DNA from: Halorussus vallis
GTDB lineage: Archaea > Halobacteriota > Halobacteria > Halobacteriales > Haladaptataceae
Direction of reading: 5' to 3'
NCBI RefSeq assembly: GCF_024138165.1
Contig: NZ_CP100000.1
Span: forward strand, 372,001 to 436,000
DNA: 64,000 nucleotides
Under the pieces are notes generated by a model. It saw only the letters and a list, made by a program, of their open reading frames with translations. It did no database searches and was not told where the DNA came from. Positions 33,647 through 42,550 of the stretch are shown piece after piece; the stretch's first letter is position 1; each line of letters starts with the position of its first letter. Made by a program: the position numbers and the translations under genes.

Positions 33647-34033
33647 GTGTCCGAATCGAGGCCGAACCGCCGCAGAAACCGACGAGCCGACCGAACCTAC
33701 CAGGCACCCCCGTGGGCCGCGCGGATGTTCCTCGACGACGTTCGGCCGGGCTCCCGGTTCGTCGTCGCCTCCGAACCGCTCGACTACCACCCGCGTCGGG
33801 AGTATCAGCCCGGCGAATCGTTCCTCTCGGACCTCTACTGGAACGACTTCGAAACCCGGGTCGTCCGGTACGTCAACACGGGCGAGCGCGTCCTCTTCTT
33901 CCCGGCGAAGGACGCCGCGGTCCGGGAGGGCCGGCGATACGAACTGGCGGGCGTGACCGAGACCGACCTCCGAATCGCCGGCCTCGCCCGCGTGCGCTTC
34001 CGGCCGGCCGACGGTCGGTCGTCGGAGGGGTGA
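33647..34033 (+). CDS. Small conserved hypothetical protein
   Basis: 128 aa from GTG 33647, preceded by GAGGTGA, a good Shine-Dalgarno match a few bases upstream. It has a basic N-terminus (RPNRRRNRRADRTYQAPPW) and then a compact beta-rich region: MFLDDVRPGSRFVVASEPLDYH, FLSDLYWNDFETRVVRYVNTGERVLFFPAKDAAVREGRRYELAGV, ARVRFRPADG. Not recognised as a known domain; a ribosome-associated or OB-like fold is conceivable. It precedes a PfkB-family kinase gene on the same strand by 75 bp. Confidence 0.55.
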   Translation: MSESRPNRRRNRRADRTYQAPPWAARMFLDDVRPGSRFVVASEPLDYHPRREYQPGESFLSDLYWNDFETRVVRYVNTGERVLFFPAKDAAVREGRRYELAGVTETDLRIAGLARVRFRPADGRSSEG

Positions 34034-34107
34034 CGAATCGACACCGACTCCGACGCCCGGCGCGCCGACCACGAAAACCCAAAAGGAAGCGCGACCAATC
34101 TCCGGCC

Positions 34108-35118
34108 ATGACCGACGCCGACGCCGACGCCACGGCCGACCCCGACGTGCTCGTGTCGGGCGAGACGCTCGTCGACTTCCTGCCCGACAGCTCCGGACCG
34201 CTCGCCGACGTGGAGAACTTCTCCCGGCGGGCGGGCGGCGCACCCGCCAACGTCGCGGTGGCGCTCGCTCGCCTCGAGGAGACGCCGTGGTTCTGGACCC
34301 GCGTCGGCGCCGACCCCTTCGGCGATTTCCTCGCCGACACGCTCGCGTCCTACGAGCTTCCCGACCGGTTCGTCGAGCGCGACCCCGAGGCCTCGACCGC
34401 GCTGGCGTTCGTCAGCCACGACGAGGCGGCCGACCGCGCGTTCACCTTCTACCGCGACGGCACGGCCGACACCCGACTCGAACCCGGCCGGGTCTCCGAC
34501 GCCGACCTCGACGCGGTCGACTGGGTGTACGTCGGCGGCGTCATGCTCGCGGCCGACCCCGGCCGCACCGCAACGCTCGACCTCGCCGAGCGCGCGTCGG
34601 CCCGCGACTGTACCGTGGTCTTCGACCCGAACGCCCGGCCCGAACTCTGGGACGGAGCCGACTACGCGGGGTTGGTCGCCGAGATGCTCCCGTTCGCCGA
34701 CGTGGTGAAGGCGACGCCGGAGGACCTCGAAGCGGCGGGCTTCGACGGCGAGAGCCCCGAGTCGCTCGCCCGGTCGGTCTGCGACCTCGACGGCCGGAGC
34801 GGCGAATCCGCGCGGGCCGGACCCCACACGCTCCTGCTCACGCTCGGCGACGCGGGGTCGTTCGCCTCCTCGACCGACGACGCTCCCTGGGGCGCGGGCG
34901 CGGTCTCCCACAGCGGGTACGAGGTCGACCCCGTCGACACGACCGGCGCGGGCGACGCGTTCACCGCGGGGGCGCTGGCCGCGTTGGCCGGCGGCGAGGC
35001 GTCGCTGTCGGAAGTCCTCGGCTTCGCCAACGCCGTGGCCGCGCTGACCACGACGGCGGCCGGCGCGATGACCGCGCTCCCGACCCGCGAGGAGGTCCGG
35101 GCGTTCCGGGAGTCCTGA
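34108..35118 (+). CDS. PfkB-family carbohydrate kinase
   Basis: 336 aa from ATG 34108. The ribokinase/PfkB fold is clear: the N-terminal VLVSGETLVDFLP, the sugar-binding AGGAPANVAVALARL (PfkB signature 1 region), and the C-terminal signature DPVDTTGAGDAFTAGALAALAGG with the catalytic Asp of the GAGD motif. It phosphorylates a sugar or sugar acid with ATP; fructokinase and 2-keto-3-deoxygluconate kinase are the usual haloarchaeal members and cannot be separated by eye. It probably forms one unit with the MazG-like gene, 70 bp downstream. Confidence 0.88.
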   Translation: MTDADADATADPDVLVSGETLVDFLPDSSGPLADVENFSRRAGGAPANVAVALARLEETPWFWTRVGADPFGDFLADTLASYELPDRFVERDPEASTALAFVSHDEAADRAFTFYRDGTADTRLEPGRVSDADLDAVDWVYVGGVMLAADPGRTATLDLAERASARDCTVVFDPNARPELWDGADYAGLVAEMLPFADVVKATPEDLEAAGFDGESPESLARSVCDLDGRSGESARAGPHTLLLTLGDAGSFASSTDDAPWGAGAVSHSGYEVDPVDTTGAGDAFTAGALAALAGGEASLSEVLGFANAVAALTTTAAGAMTALPTREEVRAFRES

Positions 35119-35187
35119 CGGCGCCCCAGGGCGCTCGACGCCGGGAGCGTTCGACGGATTGATACGTTCGGCCGCCAAGCGAGCGCC

Positions 35188-35493
35188 ATGGACGAACAGC
35201 GGCGAGTCGCCGACTTTCTGGCGGCCAACGACATGGAGACGTCCCCCGAGTTCCGCCTGCTCGACCTGGTTTCGGAACTCGGCGAAGTCGCCAAGGAGGT
35301 CAACGAGTCGACCGGCTACGGCGCGGATCCGGACGCGGTCGAAATCGCCGACGACGAACTCGGCGACGCACTGTTCGCGTTGCTCGCGCTCGCGGAGTCG
35401 ACGGACATCGACGCCGGGGACGCGCTCGACGTCGCGCTGGCGAAGTACGAGCGCCGAATCGCCGCGAAGGGCGAAGCGTCCTCGGGCGAGTAG
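35188..35493 (+). CDS. MazG-like nucleotide pyrophosphohydrolase
   Basis: 101 aa. The all-alpha NTP-PPase fold has the two metal-binding motifs: LVSELGEVAKEVNES (E-x-x-E) and ADDELGDALFALLALAES (E-x-x-D). It cleaves (d)NTPs to the monophosphate and PPi, often for house-cleaning of non-canonical nucleotides. Single short domain, full length. It follows the PfkB gene on the same strand. The start ATG at 35188 is unambiguous. Confidence 0.88.
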   Translation: MDEQRRVADFLAANDMETSPEFRLLDLVSELGEVAKEVNESTGYGADPDAVEIADDELGDALFALLALAESTDIDAGDALDVALAKYERRIAAKGEASSGE

Positions 35494-35554
35494 CGAATCC
35501 GGAACGACGAGCGCGAGCACCGGGCGCTACGCCGCGAACCACGGGCCTGTGCAC

Positions 35555-36049
35555 CTACGCCGCGAACACCTGGTCGCCGATTCTGACGTAGAGGTCGTAG
35601 TAGGTCCCGTCCCGGACGAGATACGCCTCGAAGTCGTCGTTCGTGCGCTCGTTCGCTCGGTGGGCGAACGACCGAAACGCCCGCGACACCTCCTCGCAAG
35701 TCCGGTAGGTGCCCGCCGAAATCGCCCGGTCGAGGAGACGGCGTTCGTCCTTCGGGAGGTCCGAGAAGCGAATCGCGCCGTCGACGGCCGACGAAATCTC
35801 CTCGGCACGGAGTTCGCTCTCGTGCATCGGGTCGCACGTCGTCTCCGAATTCGTGGTTTCGGGATTCGAGGTCGGGGTCGCGTCGGCGGTCGTCGGGGTC
35901 GGCTCCTCGGTCCCAGGTGTCTGCGTCTCGTCGGCGGTCGTCCCCTCGCCCGCGCCGCCGGCTCCGGACGAGAGACAGCCACCGAGCGCGCCGAGTGCGA
36001 CCGTCGCACCCGCGACGGTCGCCCGGGTCAGGAAGTCGCGTCGGTCCAT
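35555..36049 (-). CDS. Tat-type lipoprotein of unknown function
   Basis: 164 aa. RRDFLTRATVAGATVALGALGGCLSSG is a twin-arginine signal with a lipobox Cys (GGC) at residue 25. A Thr/Pro/Glu-rich linker (about 30-70) leads to a small folded domain of about 90 residues with two cysteines (CDPMHESELRAEEI and TYRTCEEVSRAFRS) and ending YDLYVRIGDQVFAA. The domain is not one I can name. It is anchored outside by a lipid on Cys25. Single gene. Confidence 0.75.
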   Translation of the reverse strand: MDRRDFLTRATVAGATVALGALGGCLSSGAGGAGEGTTADETQTPGTEEPTPTTADATPTSNPETTNSETTCDPMHESELRAEEISSAVDGAIRFSDLPKDERRLLDRAISAGTYRTCEEVSRAFRSFAHRANERTNDDFEAYLVRDGTYYDLYVRIGDQVFAA

Positions 36050-36145
36050 GCCGGAGCGTCTCCTCGGGGTGACAAAAGCGCGACGTAGACTGAAACGCCC
36101 GTTACACCCTTAACTACTTGAATCGAGGCGACGCAATTCCCGGCC

Positions 36146-36622
36146 ATGCACGCGAGAGCGCGGGAGTTCGCCGAGCAGGCGCGCGAGGAGTACGGCTTCG
36201 ACCCCAAGGTCGAGGAGTTCCCCGAGGGGACCAAGACGGCGGCCGACGCCGCCGACGCCGTCGGCTGTGACGTCGCCCAGATAGCCAGCAGCATCGCGAT
36301 GCGGGCGGGCGAGGACCTCGTCGTGGTCGTCACCAGCGGCGCGAACCGGGTGAGCGAGGCGAAGTTGGCCGACGCGCTCGGCGTCGAGGAGTCGACGGTC
36401 AGGATGGCCGACGCCGACGAGATAAAGGAGGCGCTCGGCTGGTCCATCGGCGGCGTGCCGCCGTTCTGCCACGCCTCAGACGCCCCCGTCTACGTCGACG
36501 AGACGCTGACGGAGTTCGAGACGGTGTGGGCCGCCGCCGGGACGCCGGAGGCCGTCTTCCCCGTCGACCCCGACCGCCTCCAAGAACTCTCGGGCGGCGA
36601 AGTCGTCGACGTGGCCGAGTGA
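36146..36622 (+). CDS. YbaK/prolyl-tRNA deacylase (ProX) family protein
   Basis: 158 aa. The chain VEEFPEGTKTAADAADAVGCDVAQIASSIAM, VVVVTSGANRVSEAKLADALGVEESTVRMADADEIKEALGWSIGGVPPF and FPVDPDRLQELSGG matches the aminoacyl-tRNA deacylase fold that hydrolyses mischarged tRNA (Cys-tRNA-Pro or Ala-tRNA-Pro). The GVPP loop is conserved. Full length for the free-standing editing domain. Short leader. Confidence 0.9.
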   Translation: MHARAREFAEQAREEYGFDPKVEEFPEGTKTAADAADAVGCDVAQIASSIAMRAGEDLVVVVTSGANRVSEAKLADALGVEESTVRMADADEIKEALGWSIGGVPPFCHASDAPVYVDETLTEFETVWAAAGTPEAVFPVDPDRLQELSGGEVVDVAE

Positions 36623-36680
36623 GGCGGGGCTGACTTGAGTAGGCGGGGCCGACCCGAGGACCGAACCGAACGCTAACCCG

Positions 36681-36703
36681 CGGCGCGGTCTGCGACCGCG
36701 CCG
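36681..36703. terminator. Ten-bp stem-loop after the deacylase gene
   Basis: Arms 36681-36690 and 36694-36703 form a perfect stem with a three-base loop, about 60 bp after the deacylase stop and before the DUF4149 gene. Possible terminator. Confidence 0.35.
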
Positions 36704-36748
36704 CCGACGTATCGAACGTTTTACCGACGTCGCGTCCGAAGCGCCGCT

Positions 36749-37174
36749 ATGAGCGCGGTTTCCGTGGCGCTGTTGCTCGTCATCGACGCGGCGCTGGGCG
36801 TCTGGCTCGGGAGCATGGTGTTCTTCTCGTTCGTCGCCGCGCCGCGGGTGTTCGCGGTCCTCCCCGACGACGACGCCGGCCGGGTCGTCAACGACATCTT
36901 CCCGCGCTACTACGCCTTCGGCCTCGCGCTCGGGGTCGTCGCCATCGCGGCCGGCCTGGCGCTCGGGACGAGCGACGGCGTCGTTCCCGACGTCCTCCTC
37001 CTCGGACCGGTGGCGGTCGCCGTCGCGGTGAACGGCTACGCCCGGTTGGCGCTCATCCCCAAGATGGAGCGGGCCGGCGACGACGCCTTCGCGCAGTATC
37101 ACAGGCAGTCGGTCGCGCTGAACGGCGTGTCGATGGTGGCCGTGACGGCCGGCCTCGTCTTCGCGCACTTCTGA
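36749..37174 (+). CDS. DUF4149-type membrane protein
   Basis: 141 aa with four transmembrane helices: SVALLLVIDAALGVWLGSMVF, then YAFGLALGVVAIAAGLALG, VLLLGPVAVAVAVNGYA and SMVAVTAGLVFAHF. The pattern VFFSFVAAPRVF, FPRYYAFGLALG and NGYARLALIPKM is that of the DUF4149/TMEM205-like family, whose role is unknown. Its stop lies seven bases before the next gene's start, so it probably shares a transcript with the DUF123 gene. Confidence 0.8.
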   Translation: MSAVSVALLLVIDAALGVWLGSMVFFSFVAAPRVFAVLPDDDAGRVVNDIFPRYYAFGLALGVVAIAAGLALGTSDGVVPDVLLLGPVAVAVAVNGYARLALIPKMERAGDDAFAQYHRQSVALNGVSMVAVTAGLVFAHF

Positions 37175-37181
37175 GAGAACG

Positions 37182-37598
37182 ATGACCGAACGCGGCACCT
37201 ACACCCTGCTGGTCGAACTCACCGACCCTGCGGTCGTCGAGTTCGGCGCGCTGGGCGAGCGCGACCTCCCCGCCGGACACTACGCCTACACGGGGAGCGC
37301 GTTCGGTCCCGGCGGCTTCTCCCGGGTCGAACGCCACCGCGAGGTCGCCGCGGGCGAACGAGACGTCCGCCACTGGCACGTAGATTACTTGCTCGGCGAC
37401 CCGCGTTCGCGGGTCGCCGAGGTGGTAAAGTCGCCGGGCGCCGACGTCGAGTGCGAGGTCAGTCGCAGTATCGACGCCGCACCGGTCGCGGGAGTTGGGT
37501 GTTCGGACTGCCAGTGCGGGTCGCACCTGCAGTACGCGGAGAATCGGGACGAACTGGTGCGGAAAGTCCGACGCGCCCACGAAGCGGCGCGGGGGTGA
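37182..37598 (+). CDS. GIY-YIG-like DUF123 family protein
   Basis: 138 aa. GTYTLLVELTDPAVVEFGALGERDLPAGHYAYTGSAFGPGGF is the GIY-YIG start with the YAYTGSA variant, followed by WHVDYLL and a Cys-rich CSDCQCGSHLQY segment. The family is widespread in archaea and has been called an endonuclease-like protein; activity is unproven. Seven bases separate it from the DUF4149 gene. A 30-bp palindrome (37392-37421) lies in its coding part. Confidence 0.8.
   Translation: MTERGTYTLLVELTDPAVVEFGALGERDLPAGHYAYTGSAFGPGGFSRVERHREVAAGERDVRHWHVDYLLGDPRSRVAEVVKSPGADVECEVSRSIDAAPVAGVGCSDCQCGSHLQYAENRDELVRKVRRAHEAARG
37392..37421. repeat. 14-bp-arm palindrome inside the DUF123 gene
   Basis: Arms 37392-37405 and 37408-37421 pair perfectly around TT. 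It codes for GDPRSRVAE of the DUF123 protein. Confidence 0.7.
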
Positions 37599-37602
37599 GG
37601 AC

Positions 37603-39063
37603 TCATCTCCGAACCGAGTCGTCCCCCTCCGCCGCCTGCAGTTCCTCGCCGAGCGCCTTCGCGGCGGTGAGCACCGGATCCCAGACGGGACCGAACGGCG
37701 GCGCGTAGCCGAAGTCGAGATGACCGACTTCTTCGACGGTCATCCCGGCGTGGAGCGCTGTGGCGACCGCGTTGATTCGGTGGGCCGCGCCCTCCTTCCC
37801 GACCATGGTCGCGCCGAGCAGGCGGCCCGACTCGCGGTCGGCGGTCGCGTGGACGACCATCCGCGACCACCCGGGGTAGTAGTGGGCGCGCGTGAGGGTC
37901 GTGACGGTGGTCGAAACCGGGTCGAACCCCGCTTCGCGGGCCTCCGGACCGTCCAGGCCGGTCCGGGCGACCTGGAGGTCGAAGGCCTTCATCACGCCCG
38001 TCCCGACGATTCCGCCGACCGGCGTGGGCACGCCCGCGACGGTTCGACCCACCGCACGGCCCGCCCGGTTGGCGGCGAGCGCGAAGGGCCACTCGACCGT
38101 CTCGCCGGTGAGGAGGTGGCGTTTCTCGGCGCAGTCGCCCGCGGCGTAGACGTCGGGGTCGTTCGTCCGGCCGTACTCGTCGGTGGCGATGGCGCCGGTC
38201 GACCCCAGTTCGATTCCGGCCTCGGCGGCCACCTCGACGTTCGGTTCGACGCCGAGGTCCGCGACCGCGGCGTCGACCGCGACGGACCCATCGGCGGTTT
38301 CGACGGCCGTGACCCGCCCGTCGCCGGCGAGACGTTCGACCGAGGCTCCGAGGTGGAGGACGACGCCCTTCTCGCGGAGGTGGTCCTCGACCACGGCGGC
38401 CGCGTCGGGGCCGAACGCCGGCAGGACGCGGTCGCCCTCTTCGAAGACGTGGACTTCGAACCCCCGCGCGTCGAACGCCTCCGCGAGTTCGACGCCGATC
38501 TTGTTCGCGCCCAGGACCGCGACCGCCTCGGGGTCGGCCTCGGTCAGGTACGAGCGGAACTCGGCGCCGTAACCCGATTGTATCGCGGGTGCGTCGGGGG
38601 TGTCCTCGTGGAGGACGTAGTTCCGGAGTGCCCGACCGGTTTCGAGGTTGCGGACGGCGAACACGCCGTCGAGGTTGGTCCCCGGAACGCCCGGGAGCGC
38701 GGCGCGACCGCCCGTGGCGACCAGCAGGTCGTCGTAGCCGAGTTGGTAGTCGTCGGTCGCCTCCGGGTCGTCGCTCGCGTCGACGGTGACGCGCTCGGCC
38801 TCGCGGTCGATGGCGACGACCTCGTGGTGTCGCCGGAGGTCGATGCCACGCTCCTCGACGAACTTCTCGGGGCGGACCACCACCAGGTCTTCGAGGTCGG
38901 GTATCTCGCCCTTGACGTAGTAGGGCAGGCCGCACGCGCCGTAGGACACCCAGTCGCCGCGTTCGAGGACGACGACGTCAATATCCGGCGCGTCGCGCTT
39001 GGCCTTGCCCGCCGCGCTCATCCCGGCCGCGTCGCCGCCGACGACGACGAATCGTTCGGTCAT
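37603..39063 (-). CDS. CoA-disulfide reductase / NADH oxidase-type flavoprotein
   Basis: 486 aa from ATG 39063. FVVVGGDAAGMSAAGKAKR binds FAD, and WVSYGACGLPYYVKGEI carries the single active-site Cys (SYGACGLPYY) typical of coenzyme A-disulfide reductase and NADH oxidase/peroxidase types. VAVLGANKIGVELAEAFDARG binds NAD(P)H; NDPDVYAAGDCAEKRHLLTG is the second FAD segment; the dimer domain follows. The enzyme reduces CoA disulfide or O2 with NAD(P)H. Single gene. The upstream extension of this frame runs through the 9-bp repeat region and is not coding. Confidence 0.9.
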   Translation of the reverse strand: MTERFVVVGGDAAGMSAAGKAKRDAPDIDVVVLERGDWVSYGACGLPYYVKGEIPDLEDLVVVRPEKFVEERGIDLRRHHEVVAIDREAERVTVDASDDPEATDDYQLGYDDLLVATGGRAALPGVPGTNLDGVFAVRNLETGRALRNYVLHEDTPDAPAIQSGYGAEFRSYLTEADPEAVAVLGANKIGVELAEAFDARGFEVHVFEEGDRVLPAFGPDAAAVVEDHLREKGVVLHLGASVERLAGDGRVTAVETADGSVAVDAAVADLGVEPNVEVAAEAGIELGSTGAIATDEYGRTNDPDVYAAGDCAEKRHLLTGETVEWPFALAANRAGRAVGRTVAGVPTPVGGIVGTGVMKAFDLQVARTGLDGPEAREAGFDPVSTTVTTLTRAHYYPGWSRMVVHATADRESGRLLGATMVGKEGAAHRINAVATALHAGMTVEEVGHLDFGYAPPFGPVWDPVLTAAKALGEELQAAEGDDSVRR

Positions 39064-39116
39064 CGAGGTTCGGATTGAACGCCCGTTTACATAGTCGGTG
39101 CGCCCGCTTCGGACGC

Positions 39117-39220
39117 ACCGGACGAATCGGGCGGACCGATTGGACCGAGTGGACCGGACGAACCGGGCGAATCGGACGAATCGGACTGACGGGCGGGCGA
39201 ACCGACTGGTTCGCCCGCCC
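39117..39220. repeat. Tandem 9-bp repeats followed by a 13-bp stem-loop
   Basis: Eight imperfect 9-bp units run from 39117 to 39188, most reading ACCGGACGA or ATCGGACGA-like. They are followed by a perfect 13-bp inverted repeat (39191-39203 and 39208-39220) with a four-base loop. A 7-bp hairpin lies before them at 39096-39120. The block separates the divergent oxidoreductase and acetate-CoA ligase genes and precedes the TATA box of the latter. Confidence 0.75.
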
Positions 39221-39256
39221 ACCGTCCGATTCTCGCGCTCGCGGAACCGGACACCA

Positions 39257-39264
39257 CTTTTAAG
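39257..39264 (+). promoter_or_regulatory. TATA-type promoter, leaderless start of the acetate-CoA ligase
   Basis: CTTTTAAG is centred about 28 bp before the GTG at 39289, which fits a leaderless transcript and supports that start. Confidence 0.5.
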
Positions 39265-39288
39265 CGGAAATCGGGCGAACCGACGCAC

Positions 39289-41397
39289 GTGGACGACAAC
39301 ACCGGCGGACTGTCGGGGCTGTTCGCGCCCGAGCGAGTCGCGGTGATCGGCGCAACCGAGAGCGAGGGGGTCGGTCGGGCCATCACCGCGAACCTCGAAG
39401 CCGAGTTCTCGGGCGAGACGGTCCCGGTGAATCCGAACTACGACGAAGTACTGGGGCTGTCGTGCTACCCGGACGTGGCGTCGGTGCCGGGCGAAATCGA
39501 CCTCGGCGTGGTGGTCGTCCCGCCGTCCATCGCGGTCGAGGCCGTCCGGCAGTGCGGCGAGGCCGGCGTCCGGAACGTGGTGGTCATCACCGCTGGCTTC
39601 GGTGAAACCGGCAGCGAGGGCGCGGGCAGGGAGCGAGAACTGACCGCGGTCGCCGAGGAGTACGACCTGAACCTCGTCGGCCCCAACAGCCTTGGGGTGA
39701 TGAGCACGCCGACCGGTCTGAACGCGACGTTCGGCCCGGAGAGTCCCCTGCCGGGGGCCGTCTCGTTCATGAGCCAGTCGGGGGCGTTCATCACCGCGGT
39801 GCTCGACTGGGCCACCGACGAGGGCATCGGCTTCAAGGACGTGGTGTCGCTGGGCAACAAGGCCGTCCTCGACGAAACCGACTTCGTCGAGGCGTGGGCC
39901 GACGACCCCGACACCGACGTCATCCTGGGCTACCTCGAAGGCATCGAGGACGGCGGGGAGTTCATCGCGTCGGCGCGTGAGGCGACCGCCAGCACGCCCG
40001 TCGTGATGGTCAAGTCCGGCCGGACCGAGGCCGGCGCGCAGGCGGTGTCCTCGCACACGGGGACGCTCGCCGGCAGCGAACAGGCCTACGAGGCCGGCCT
40101 CGAACAGGCCGGCGTCCTGCGGGTCGAAACCGTCCAGGAGTTGTTCGACTTCGCCCAGATACTGTCGGGCCAACCGCTACCGGAAACCGACGACGTGGCC
40201 ATCGTCACCAACGCCGGCGGGCCGGGCGTGATGACCACTGACGCGGTGGGCGACTCGTCGCTGTCGCTTGCCTCCTTCTCCGAGGAGACGCTCGACGCCC
40301 TCGCCGAGGCGATGCCCGAGGAGGCGAACATCTACAATCCCATCGACGCCATCGGCGACGCCGACGTCGAGCGGTTCGAGACGGCGCTCGACCTGGCGCT
40401 CGCCGACGAGAACGTCGGGGCGGCGGTGGTCCTCTCGGCGCCGACGGCCGTCATCGAGTACGACGAACTCGCGGCCGTCATCGCGAAGCGCCAGGCCGAA
40501 CACGGCAAACCCGTCGCGTCGGTGCTGATGGGCGGCGAGCGTACCCGTTCGGCCGAGGAGATTCTGCGCGAGCGCGGCATCCCGAACTACTTCGACCCGG
40601 CCCGCGCGGTCCGGAGCCTCGACGCACTCTCGACCTACCGGGAGATTCGCGAGCGCGAGTACGAGGCCCCCGAGACGTTTGACGTCGACCGCGAGCGCGC
40701 ACGCGAGGTGCTCGAACGCGCCGAGGCCAGGGGAGACAACCGCCTCGGCGTCGAGGCGATGGACCTGCTCGACGCCTACGGGATTCCGACGCCCGAGGGC
40801 ACCGTCGCCGAGACGCCCGAGGAGGCGGTCGCGGCCGCCGAGGACATCGAGGGCGAAACCGTGATGAAGATCGTCAGCCCCGACATCCTCCACAAGTCCG
40901 ACATCGGCGGCGTGAAGGTCGGCGTCTCGGACGAGGAGGTGTACGACGCCTACGAGGATCTCGTGACCCGGGCGCGCAACTACCAGCCGGATGCGACCAT
41001 CCTGGGCGTGCAGGTCCAGGAGATGGTCGACCTCGACGCCGGCACCGAGACGATTCTGGGAGTCAACCGCGACCCGCAGTTCGGCCCGCTGTTGCTGTTC
41101 GGACTGGGCGGCATCTTCGTGGAGGTGCTCGAAGATACCACCACGCGAGTCGCGCCCGTCAGCGAGCGCGAGGCCCGCGAGATGGTCGAGGGCATTCGGG
41201 CCGCGCCGCTGTTGCGGGGTGCGCGTGGACGCGACCCGGCCGACCTGGACGCCGTAATCGAGAGCGTCCAGCGACTCTCGCAACTCGTGACCGACTTCCC
41301 GGCCATCCTCGAACTCGACGTGAACCCACTCGTCGCCGGCCCCGACGGCGTCCAGGCCGTCGACATCCGACTCACCGTGGACGCAGACGAACTATGA
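39289..41397 (+). CDS. acd: Acetate-CoA ligase (ADP-forming), fused alpha-beta subunits
   Basis: 702 aa from GTG 39289. N-terminal CoA-binding half (GLFAPERVAVIGATESEGVGRAI, SLGVMSTPTGLNATF, MSQSGAFITAVLDWATDEGIGF) with the phosphohistidine loop VSSHTGTLAGSEQAYEAGL; C-terminal ATP-grasp half beginning about residue 470 (DLLDAYGIPTPEG, VMKIVSPDILHKSDIGGVKVG, LDVNPLVAGPDG). The enzyme makes acetate and ATP from acetyl-CoA, ADP and phosphate, the archaeal acetate-formation route. The single-chain fusion is the form known in haloarchaea. It is followed at 46 bp by a DRTGG protein gene. Confidence 0.92.
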   Translation: MDDNTGGLSGLFAPERVAVIGATESEGVGRAITANLEAEFSGETVPVNPNYDEVLGLSCYPDVASVPGEIDLGVVVVPPSIAVEAVRQCGEAGVRNVVVITAGFGETGSEGAGRERELTAVAEEYDLNLVGPNSLGVMSTPTGLNATFGPESPLPGAVSFMSQSGAFITAVLDWATDEGIGFKDVVSLGNKAVLDETDFVEAWADDPDTDVILGYLEGIEDGGEFIASAREATASTPVVMVKSGRTEAGAQAVSSHTGTLAGSEQAYEAGLEQAGVLRVETVQELFDFAQILSGQPLPETDDVAIVTNAGGPGVMTTDAVGDSSLSLASFSEETLDALAEAMPEEANIYNPIDAIGDADVERFETALDLALADENVGAAVVLSAPTAVIEYDELAAVIAKRQAEHGKPVASVLMGGERTRSAEEILRERGIPNYFDPARAVRSLDALSTYREIREREYEAPETFDVDRERAREVLERAEARGDNRLGVEAMDLLDAYGIPTPEGTVAETPEEAVAAAEDIEGETVMKIVSPDILHKSDIGGVKVGVSDEEVYDAYEDLVTRARNYQPDATILGVQVQEMVDLDAGTETILGVNRDPQFGPLLLFGLGGIFVEVLEDTTTRVAPVSEREAREMVEGIRAAPLLRGARGRDPADLDAVIESVQRLSQLVTDFPAILELDVNPLVAGPDGVQAVDIRLTVDADEL

Positions 41398-41443
41398 CCC
41401 GACAGCCACACCGACCCATCCGACCCCGACACACCAACGAACC

Positions 41444-42538
41444 ATGACGCGAACCATACTCGTCACCGCGACCGAAGAGAGCACGGGCAAGACCGCCGTG
41501 GCGCTGGCGCTGGCCCGACTCGCCGCCGAACGCGGCCTCTCGGTCGGCTACATGAAACCGAAGGGGACCAGGCTCCAGAGCAACGTCGGCAAGACGCTGG
41601 ACGAGGACCCGATGCTCGCGCGCGAACTGCTCGGCCTCGACGCCGAGATGCACGAACTCGAACCCGTCGTCTACTCGCCGACGTTCGTCGAGCAGGCGAT
41701 TCGGGGCAAGGAGGACCCCGCGGAACTCCGCGAGCAAGTCCGCGAATCCTTCGACTCCCTCGCGGCGGACAAGGACCTTATCGTCGTCGAGGGCGGCGGC
41801 GACCTCACGACCGGCGGCATCGTCGACCTCACCGACCCCGACGTGGCCGACCTGCTGGACGCCGAGGTTCTACTACTGAGTCGGTACGAGCACGCGATGG
41901 ACGTCGACGACGTGCTGGCGGCGGCCGACGACGTGGGCGAGCGCCTGCTGGGCGTGCTGTTCAACGCCGTCCCGGACGCCGTCTTCGACTCGCTCGACGC
42001 CGAAGTCGTCCCGTTCCTCGAAGGCCGGGGCGTCCCGGTCCTCGGGGTCGTCCCGCGCAAGCGGGCGCTCGCGGGCGTGACCGTCGACGAACTCGCGACC
42101 GAACTCTCGGCGGAGCGACTCACCGACGCCGACGGGGACGCGTTCGTCGAGCGGTTCCTCGTCGGCGCGATGAGCGGCGACTCGGCGCTCCGACACCTCC
42201 GCCGGACCAGGGACGCCGCGCTCATCACCGGCGGCGACCGCCCGGACCTCCAGCGTGTCGCGCTGGAGGCTCCGGGCGTGAAGTGTCTGATCCTGACGGG
42301 CGGCTACCGCCCGCCGAGCGCCATCGTCGGCGCGGCCGAGGAGAAGGGCGTGCCGATTCTGCTAGTCCAGTCGGACACCCTGACCACGGTCGAGCGCGCC
42401 GAGGACGTGGTCCGGAGCGGGCGCACCCGCGACGCCGAGACGGTCGAACGGATGGAGCGACTGCTGGGCGACCACGCCGACGTGGACGCGATACTCGGCG
42501 ACGACCGCGGAACCGACGTCGACGAGTCGCCGGAGTGA
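41444..42538 (+). CDS. BioD-like/DRTGG phosphotransacetylase-family protein
   Basis: 364 aa. The N-terminal P-loop TEESTGKTAVALALARL and MKPKGTRLQSNVG belong to the dethiobiotin-synthetase-like NTPase domain; FNAVPDAVF, VLGVVPRKRALAGVTVDELATEL follows; the C-terminal part GALR-like VKCLILTGGYRPPSAIVGAAEEKGVPILLVQSDTLT is the DRTGG domain. The same arrangement forms the regulatory N-terminus of some phosphotransacetylases, but the catalytic PTA domain is absent. Placed right after the ADP-forming acetyl-CoA synthetase, it probably senses acyl-phosphate or nucleotide levels for it. Confidence 0.85.
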   Translation: MTRTILVTATEESTGKTAVALALARLAAERGLSVGYMKPKGTRLQSNVGKTLDEDPMLARELLGLDAEMHELEPVVYSPTFVEQAIRGKEDPAELREQVRESFDSLAADKDLIVVEGGGDLTTGGIVDLTDPDVADLLDAEVLLLSRYEHAMDVDDVLAAADDVGERLLGVLFNAVPDAVFDSLDAEVVPFLEGRGVPVLGVVPRKRALAGVTVDELATELSAERLTDADGDAFVERFLVGAMSGDSALRHLRRTRDAALITGGDRPDLQRVALEAPGVKCLILTGGYRPPSAIVGAAEEKGVPILLVQSDTLTTVERAEDVVRSGRTRDAETVERMERLLGDHADVDAILGDDRGTDVDESPE

Positions 42539-42550
42539 CGGCGGAGACCG

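Noticed and set aside
33683-34033. Other frames overlapping the small hypothetical gene at 33647
   Set aside because: The frame with GAGGTGA ribosome binding site and acidic protein pattern is preferred; the others are Arg/Ser/Thr rich.
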